Of a stretch of 35,770 nt of DNA, positions 30,754 through 35,770 are shown in pieces; the first letter of the stretch is position 1; each line of letters begins with the position of its first letter. The stretch is taken from the NCBI GenBank assembly GCA_021204085.1, contig JAJPZY010000118.1, forward strand, positions 54,553 through 90,322, written 5' to 3'. A model generated the notes under the pieces. The model saw only the letters and a program-made list of their open reading frames with translations, made no database searches and had not been told where the DNA came from. Position numbers and translations under genes: made by a program. The DNA comes from Clostridiales bacterium. Lineage in GTDB: Bacteria; Bacillota; Clostridia; Lachnospirales; Lachnospiraceae.

Positions 30754-32619
30754 TTACTCCACAGTCACGGATTTTGCCAGATTCCGCGGTTTGTCAACGT
30801 CTAACCCGCGCGCCACACTGGTATAATATCCCAGCAGCTGCAGCGGAATCACCGCCAGACTCGCTTCAAAATGCGGATCCGTCCGGGGAATATATACGGT
30901 AAAGTCTGCCGTATCCTCAATCACATAATGTCCGTAACTGGTCAGGCCCATCAGATAAGCGCCTCTGGCTTTACACTCTACCATATTGCTGACCGTCTTC
31001 TCATACAGGTCATCCTGCGTGAGAACGCCGATGACCAGAATACCGTCTTCTATCAGACTGATCGTGCCATGCTTTAACTCGCCAGCCGCATAAGCTTCCG
31101 AGTGAATATAGGAAACCTCCTTCATTTTCAGGCTTCCCTCCAGACTGATCGCATAGTCCAGGCCGCGCCCGATAAAAAAGATGTCCTGCGCGTTGGAAAA
31201 CTTGGAAGCAAACCACTGCAGCCGCTCCTTCTCAGTCAGAATCTGGCTGATCTTATCCGGAATCGTCAAAAGCTCCTCGATCATCCGTTTATAATCTTCC
31301 TCGCCCAATGTTCCTCTGATACGACCAAAATCCATAGCCAGCAGGTATGACGCAATCAACTGCGTACTGTATGCCTTTGTCGTAGCAACTGCGATCTCCG
31401 GTCCTGCAAGCGTGTAGAAAACATGATCCGCCTCCCGCGCAATGGAAGAACCCACCACATTGACGATCGCCAGTGTCTCCACGCCGCAGTCTTTCGCCTC
31501 CCGCAATGCCGCCAATGTGTCTGCTGTCTCCCCCGACTGTGAGATCACAATCACCAGCCCATCCGGGGCAAGCATCGGCTTACGATAGCGAAATTCACTC
31601 GCCAGATCCACACGAACCGGAATACGCGCAAGATCCTCAAAGATATACTGCGCCGCCATCGCCACATGCCAGGCGGAACCGCAGGCAACCATATAGATCT
31701 GGGAACACTTCCGGATCTGCTCCTCTGTCAGTCCGACCTCGCCGAGATCAATCATCAGACCGCTGTCCGTATTCTTTAAAGCAGAACGAAGTGTATCCTC
31801 CACCGCTCTGGGCTGTTCGTGGATCTCTTTCATCATGAAATGCTCAAATCCGCCTTTTTCCGCTGCCTGCGCATCCCACTGAATTTCCACCGCTTCTTTT
31901 TGGATCTCATCGCCGTCAATATTATAAAAATGAACCTCTCCTGCTCTCAGGCAGGCAATCTCCAGATTCCCGATATAATAGACCGTTCTCACATAGTTCA
32001 AAATCGCCGGGACATCGGAAGCAACAAAAGACTCCCCGTCCTTTACTCCGATAATCATCGGGCTGTCTTTCCGTGCCACCCAGATTTCGCCCGGATGCTC
32101 CTTAAACATAACCGCCAGCGCATAAGACCCTCGAATACGAACCATCGTCTTCGCCAACGCATCAATCGGTCCGACTTTATATTTATTATAGTAGTAGTCC
32201 ACCAGCTTAACCGCTACCTCTGTGTCCGTCTGGCTGTAAAACCCATATCCCTTACGCGTCAGCTTTTCCCTGAGTTCCTGAAAATTCTCGATAATCCCAT
32301 TATGCACACCCGCAACCGCAGGGACATCCCCGATGTTTTTTTCACTGATATGAGGGTGCGCGTTGATCTCTGACGGCTCCCCATGAGTCGCCCACCGGGT
32401 ATGACCAATTCCGCAGCAACCCACAAGCGCACGTCCGTCATCTGTCTTCTCTGACAGCTTTTTCAGGCGTCCTTTTGCTTTTACAATCTCAATCGCGCGG
32501 TCTCCGTCCCGAACTGCCAGCCCCGCCGAATCATATCCGCGGTACTCAAGCTTTGACAGACCGTCCAGAAGGATAGGCGCAGCCTGTTTATCTCCGATAT
32601 ATCCAACAATGCCGCACAT
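30754..32619 (-). CDS. glmS: Glutamine--fructose-6-phosphate aminotransferase (isomerizing)
   Basis: A 621-residue enzyme making glucosamine-6-phosphate for peptidoglycan. The N-terminal glutaminase uses Cys2 (MCGIVGYIG) with RYDSAG-like and HTRWATHG motifs. Two SIS sugar-isomerase domains follow (SQSGETADT near 360, GRGLDYA near 480), and the C-terminus ends in PRNLAKSVTVE. Length is normal, slightly above 600-610. A good promoter lies at 32658-32686. The leader is only about 30 bases, and no glmS ribozyme was recognised in it or just upstream, so this copy is probably not under ribozyme control. AAAGGA lies about ten bases before the ATG. Confidence 0.97.
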   Translation of the reverse strand: MCGIVGYIGDKQAAPILLDGLSKLEYRGYDSAGLAVRDGDRAIEIVKAKGRLKKLSEKTDDGRALVGCCGIGHTRWATHGEPSEINAHPHISEKNIGDVPAVAGVHNGIIENFQELREKLTRKGYGFYSQTDTEVAVKLVDYYYNKYKVGPIDALAKTMVRIRGSYALAVMFKEHPGEIWVARKDSPMIIGVKDGESFVASDVPAILNYVRTVYYIGNLEIACLRAGEVHFYNIDGDEIQKEAVEIQWDAQAAEKGGFEHFMMKEIHEQPRAVEDTLRSALKNTDSGLMIDLGEVGLTEEQIRKCSQIYMVACGSAWHVAMAAQYIFEDLARIPVRVDLASEFRYRKPMLAPDGLVIVISQSGETADTLAALREAKDCGVETLAIVNVVGSSIAREADHVFYTLAGPEIAVATTKAYSTQLIASYLLAMDFGRIRGTLGEEDYKRMIEELLTIPDKISQILTEKERLQWFASKFSNAQDIFFIGRGLDYAISLEGSLKMKEVSYIHSEAYAAGELKHGTISLIEDGILVIGVLTQDDLYEKTVSNMVECKARGAYLMGLTSYGHYVIEDTADFTVYIPRTDPHFEASLAVIPLQLLGYYTSVARGLDVDKPRNLAKSVTVE

Positions 32620-32657
32620 CTTATGTCTTTCCTTTCTGATGTTTCATAAACAAAGTG

Positions 32658-32686
32658 AGCATAGCACAAAACCGTGGACTTTTCAA
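32658..32686 (-). promoter_or_regulatory. Predicted promoter for glmS
   Basis: On the minus strand, TTGAAA (plus 32681-32686), 17 bases and TATGCT (plus 32658-32663), in the 88-base gap after the SpoIID-like gene. Confidence 0.65.
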
Positions 32687-32707
32687 TGAAAAAGCGAAAC
32701 TAAGTTC

Positions 32708-34009
32708 TCAGCTAAGCTCCGCGATACGAGATACGCCAACATAAATCTGAGAAATTTTGTACCAGGTGGGAAAATCAACGACACCCGTCACAGGAAGATC
32801 AAAAACTTTCTGAAACACCTCTACGGCTTCCTTCGTCCGTTCCCCGAAGACCCCATCTGCGGAAACTGTCGGAATAGCCGGATAAGAACGGGAAATTGCC
32901 GCCAGCTGTTCCTGCATCTGCCGCACTTTGGTTCCGGTTGAGCCGACCGTGAGATCTTCCCCCGGCCAGGACGCCGGGATTCCGGAGATTTCTTCCGAGG
33001 AATTGATATACATGTCACTTCCATAATAATACCGCAGAATCTCGATGGCCCGATATCCCTGATCGCCGAGATACTTTGAACCCCACTGAGACATCCAGTT
33101 CGGACAGCTCACCCGCTGCCCGTCGCAATACTGCGTCAGGATCGGCTGAACCACGTTTGGCCGGGAAAGATAATTATTAAACATTTCATCCACGATCAGA
33201 GAGATGTTTGAAAAAATCGTCCGCCCGTATGCCCATGTCTGATCGTATGCCGTGGAGGAAGTCACCGTAAAATCATATCCCTTATTGCGGTACCACTCGG
33301 TATATACCCGATTCATCGTAAAAGACATAATCGCCAGGATATTTGCCCGCAAAGTCGCATCCGGCCACGTAGAATAAATCTCTCCGGACGCCACATTTTT
33401 GATATAGTCCCGATACCGCACATAATAATCCGCAGCCGTGGAATCCGACGGTGCCCCGTCATGCACCACTATATATTCCGGGATGACCACACGGCTTAAA
33501 ACAATCTCTCCGCTCTCGTTCATTGGTTTTATCTTATTTTCCGCTATCTTCGACGGATAATCTCCCCAAAGCGAATTCAGAGGAACAACAATATTTTCCT
33601 CCCCCTCTCTCTCCGAAACCTCCAGCGGCTGCATCCGCACAGGCTGAATCGAAAGCTCATTCGGGAAAACCTCCGCGTCTCCAATCTCCACCGGCCGGTA
33701 TCCTTCCGCTTCCACCCGAATTGTGTACTGCGCATATGGGCGGGGCTGTTCCGGTTCCATGGAGTACTCCGCCGGCGGCGCCGGCAGCGTAAGCCTTTGG
33801 CTCTGTCCGGAATCATCCGTGCGAAGCTCTTCCACCAGATCCGTTCCGTTATAAATCCGAATCACAGCACTGCTGACAGGCTGGATGGCGATCGAGGAGG
33901 TTACGTCAACGCGAAGCTCCCCGTGATCCGGCATATCCTCCAACGCAGTCACCGTCCGTTTTCCCGGCAAACCATCTCCATTCCGCAGCTCAAAATAATC
34001 TCCCTGCAT
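32708..34009 (-). CDS. SpoIID-like protein with C-terminal peptidoglycan-binding domain
   Basis: A 433-residue protein with three parts. Residues 1-145 are beta-rich with two carboxypeptidase-regulatory-like segments (VTSSIAIQPVSSAVIRIYNG; YTIRVEAEGYRPVEIGD). Residues 165-340 resemble SpoIID-type cortex-lytic proteins (VVIPEYIVVHDG, IKNVASGEIYSTWP, LRANILAIMSFTMNRVY, CPNWMSQWGSKYLG). Residues 350-425 form a PG_binding_1 domain (LTVGSTGTKVRQMQEQL ... ADGVFGERTKEAVEVFQ). There is no signal peptide or membrane helix, which is odd for a wall-active protein; it may act in the mother cell during sporulation. The ATG has GAGG seven bases upstream. It is divergent from pncB. Confidence 0.8.
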   Translation of the reverse strand: MQGDYFELRNGDGLPGKRTVTALEDMPDHGELRVDVTSSIAIQPVSSAVIRIYNGTDLVEELRTDDSGQSQRLTLPAPPAEYSMEPEQPRPYAQYTIRVEAEGYRPVEIGDAEVFPNELSIQPVRMQPLEVSEREGEENIVVPLNSLWGDYPSKIAENKIKPMNESGEIVLSRVVIPEYIVVHDGAPSDSTAADYYVRYRDYIKNVASGEIYSTWPDATLRANILAIMSFTMNRVYTEWYRNKGYDFTVTSSTAYDQTWAYGRTIFSNISLIVDEMFNNYLSRPNVVQPILTQYCDGQRVSCPNWMSQWGSKYLGDQGYRAIEILRYYYGSDMYINSSEEISGIPASWPGEDLTVGSTGTKVRQMQEQLAAISRSYPAIPTVSADGVFGERTKEAVEVFQKVFDLPVTGVVDFPTWYKISQIYVGVSRIAELS

Positions 34010-34080
34010 ATTAATACCTCATATTCCCGCTATCTATCCTATTTTATGCAGGAAGATACGAAAATTTCCCAAAACTTTTC

Positions 34081-34109
34081 TTTACCAATTTGTAAAATAA
34101 GTGTATACT
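34081..34109 (+). promoter_or_regulatory. Predicted promoter for pncB
   Basis: TTTACC (34081-34086), 17 bases and TATACT (34104-34109). Transcription would start near 34116, giving a 170-base leader, long for an unregulated gene. Confidence 0.6.
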
Positions 34110-34132
34110 GAGCGTTAACGACAAGCCGTGTA

Positions 34133-34229
34133 GATACAAAAGAAGACAAAACACCTGCTGGCAGGTGTTTTTGCCTGATTTTGTATCTATAGGGCGACCG
34201 CCCGGACAACGAAGAAGCCGCAGGCTTCT
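34133..34229 (+). promoter_or_regulatory. Structured pncB leader, possible attenuator or riboswitch
   Basis: Outer arms GATACAAAA (34133-34141) and TTTTGTATC (34179-34187) enclose an 11-pair stem (34148-34158 / 34161-34171) whose 3' side ends in five T, resembling a terminator. Downstream are GGGC/GCCC (34192-34203) and a seven-pair stem AGAAGCC/GGCTTCT (34213-34229). No known riboswitch class was recognised. Confidence 0.55.
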
Positions 34230-34286
34230 GAGTGGTGCACGGCGCAGTCAAAACTTGAACACAGCGAAAAAAAGGAGAAAATTACC

Positions 34287-35741
34287 ATGAGATCATCAAA
34301 CCTGACGCTGTTGACGGATCTCTACGAGATCACTATGATGCAGGGTTACTTTAAAACCGGCAACCGCGATATGGTCGTCTTTGACGCTTTTTACCGCGAA
34401 AATCCTTCCGGCGGCGGATACGCGATCGCCTGCGGCCTGGATCAGGTCATTGAATACATCAAAAACCTGCAGTTCACTACAGATGATATCCGTTACCTGG
34501 AAAGCCTCCACATGTTTGATGAAGACTTTTTAAAATACTTAAGCACCTTCCGCTTCTCCGGCAGCATTTGGGCGATTCCTGAAGGAACCGTCGTATTTCC
34601 CAGAGAGCCGCTGGTCAAAGTTATCGCCCCCATCATGGAAGCGCAGCTGATTGAGACAGCGATTTTAAATATCATCAATCATCAGAGTCTCATAGCAACA
34701 AAAGCCTCCCGCGTCTGTTACGCAGCAAAGGGAGACGGCGTTATGGAATTCGGTCTTCGCCGGGCACAGGGTCCGGACTCCGGCATCCTCGGGGCACGCG
34801 CAGCGGTCATCGGCGGCTGCAACGGCACTTCCAATGTTCTGGCCGGACAGACTTTCAACATCCCCGTCAAAGGCACACATGCCCACAGCTGGATCATGAG
34901 TTTCCCGGATGAGTACACCGCGTTTAAAACGTACGCCGAACTCTATCCCAACGCATGTATTCTTCTGGTCGACACCTACGATACATTAAAATCCGGCATT
35001 CCCAACGCAATCCGCGTATTTCAGGAAATGCGCTTTGCCGGTGTGGAATTGAAAAACTACGGCATCCGCATGGACAGCGGCGACCTGGCTTATCTCTCCA
35101 AAAAAGCACGAAAGATGCTGGACGCGGCAGGATTCCCCGACGCGGTCATCTCCGCCTCCAATGATCTGGATGAATACCTGATCGAGACTTTAAAGAGTCA
35201 GGGCGCACAGATCACCTCCTGGGGTGTCGGAACCAGCCTGATCACTTCCAGAGACTGCCCTGCATTCGGCGGCGTATACAAGCTGGCCGCAATCCGTGAC
35301 GAAAACGGAAACTTTGTTCCGAAGATCAAGCTCTCCGAAAACACGGAAAAAGTCACAAACCCCGGCAACAAAGAAATCTACCGGATTTATGACAAAGAAA
35401 CCGGCAAGATCCGTGCAGACCTGATCTGCCTGGCGGACGAAGTTTTTGACGAGTCTCAGGATATGGTACTCTTTGACCCGGTGGAGACATGGAAGCGCAC
35501 ACGGATCAAGGGCGGCACCTACACCATGAGAAAACTCCTCACGCAGATCTTCGATGAGGGAAAATGCGTCTATACCTCCCCTACGGTTTTGGAGATTCAG
35601 GAAATCTGCACCCGTGAAAAAGGCACCCTCTGGGATGAAAATATGCGTTTTGTCAATCCTGCAAAAGTATATGTCGATCTCTCAGACAAACTGTATGAAC
35701 TAAAGCAGAAAGTACTTGGGAGTATGAAAAAAAGTCTGTAA
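34287..35741 (+). CDS. pncB: Nicotinate phosphoribosyltransferase
   Basis: A 484-residue enzyme converting nicotinate and PRPP to nicotinate mononucleotide, the entry step of NAD salvage. Family landmarks are LTDLYEITMMQGYF near the start, EFGLRRAQGPD (154-164), GCNGTSNVLAG (177-187) and GTHAHSWIMSF (196-206, which includes the His region phosphorylated in the family), then DTYDTLKSG and GIRMDSGDL. AAAGGAG lies nine bases before the ATG. A promoter and a structured 170-base leader precede it, so it is probably regulated at the RNA level. Together with pncC it supports NAD recycling. Confidence 0.96.
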   Translation: MRSSNLTLLTDLYEITMMQGYFKTGNRDMVVFDAFYRENPSGGGYAIACGLDQVIEYIKNLQFTTDDIRYLESLHMFDEDFLKYLSTFRFSGSIWAIPEGTVVFPREPLVKVIAPIMEAQLIETAILNIINHQSLIATKASRVCYAAKGDGVMEFGLRRAQGPDSGILGARAAVIGGCNGTSNVLAGQTFNIPVKGTHAHSWIMSFPDEYTAFKTYAELYPNACILLVDTYDTLKSGIPNAIRVFQEMRFAGVELKNYGIRMDSGDLAYLSKKARKMLDAAGFPDAVISASNDLDEYLIETLKSQGAQITSWGVGTSLITSRDCPAFGGVYKLAAIRDENGNFVPKIKLSENTEKVTNPGNKEIYRIYDKETGKIRADLICLADEVFDESQDMVLFDPVETWKRTRIKGGTYTMRKLLTQIFDEGKCVYTSPTVLEIQEICTREKGTLWDENMRFVNPAKVYVDLSDKLYELKQKVLGSMKKSL

Positions 35742-35770
35742 AAGTTTAAATGTTAGGTCTTCTATGATAA

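Noticed and set aside
32620-32760. glmS ribozyme upstream of glmS
   Set aside because: A promoter is visible only about 40 bases before the glmS start, and neither the leader nor the sequence just upstream shows the conserved ribozyme core.
34148-34171. NiaR-type operator before pncB
   Set aside because: The inverted ACACCTGC/GCAGGTGT element has a T-run and lies downstream of the predicted promoter, and I could not match it with confidence to the NiaR consensus; an RNA stem explains it better.

Overview
The window comes from a mid-G+C, Gram-positive, anaerobic, spore-forming member of the Clostridia, most likely a Lachnospiraceae bacterium (genus not determinable). The signs are a spoVAD/spoVAE locus, a SpoIID-like protein, many radical SAM and Fe-S proteins, Clostridia-type families of unknown function (DUF4317, DUF3793, DUF2325, DUF6320), a single-chain PurL, and strong AGGAGG-type ribosome binding sites. 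No rRNA, tRNA, CRISPR array, prophage or transposase gene was seen. Nearly all genes are on the minus strand. The exceptions are a TetR-family regulator, a two-gene small-protein unit and pncB.

Layout by position. 1-236: three tandem 53-bp repeats containing inverted arms, cut by the window edge. 237-4755: an A+T-rich MntA/HepT-type toxin-antitoxin pair transcribed into purL with an ATGA overlap. 4826-8273: a RecB/Cas4-like nuclease-XPD helicase fusion behind a PflX-type radical SAM protein. 8376-13750: DUF4317, ylmH, a condensation-type acyltransferase, a zinc-ribbon membrane protein (DUF6320) and an HSL-type esterase, all in one direction. 14063-17743: two tandem, collinear radical SAM paralogues divergent from a TetR regulator; the shared control region has back-to-back promoters built on one palindrome, and a duplicated operator-like site. 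17697-19256: malQ, whose 3' end overlaps tetR. 19451-20077: a self-contained small-protein operon (promoter, two short genes, terminator).

20109-22560: spoVAD-spoVAE and an acidic lipoprotein, with a sigma-G-like promoter and a 75-bp-period repeat cassette inserted between spoVAD and spoVAE. 22649-24339: DUF2325, DUF3793 and flavodoxin, probably a metal-response unit. 24442-26687: an iron-sulfur-flavoprotein-like reductase and an EthD-like protein, with a nested stem-loop between them. 26817-32686: glmS, mrp, hisC, a small exporter, a divergent phosphoribosyltransferase and pncC. 32708-34009: a SpoIID/peptidoglycan-binding protein. 34081-35741: pncB behind a structured leader.

Functionally the window mixes housekeeping metabolism (purine, amino-sugar, histidine, NAD salvage, glucan), Fe-S assembly (Mrp) and spore germination (SpoVA) with accessory pieces. 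The least explained parts are the radical SAM/TetR locus, the small-protein operon, the 75-bp repeat cassette and the toxin-antitoxin pair fused into the purL transcript. All functions are assigned by reading motifs, not by database search.
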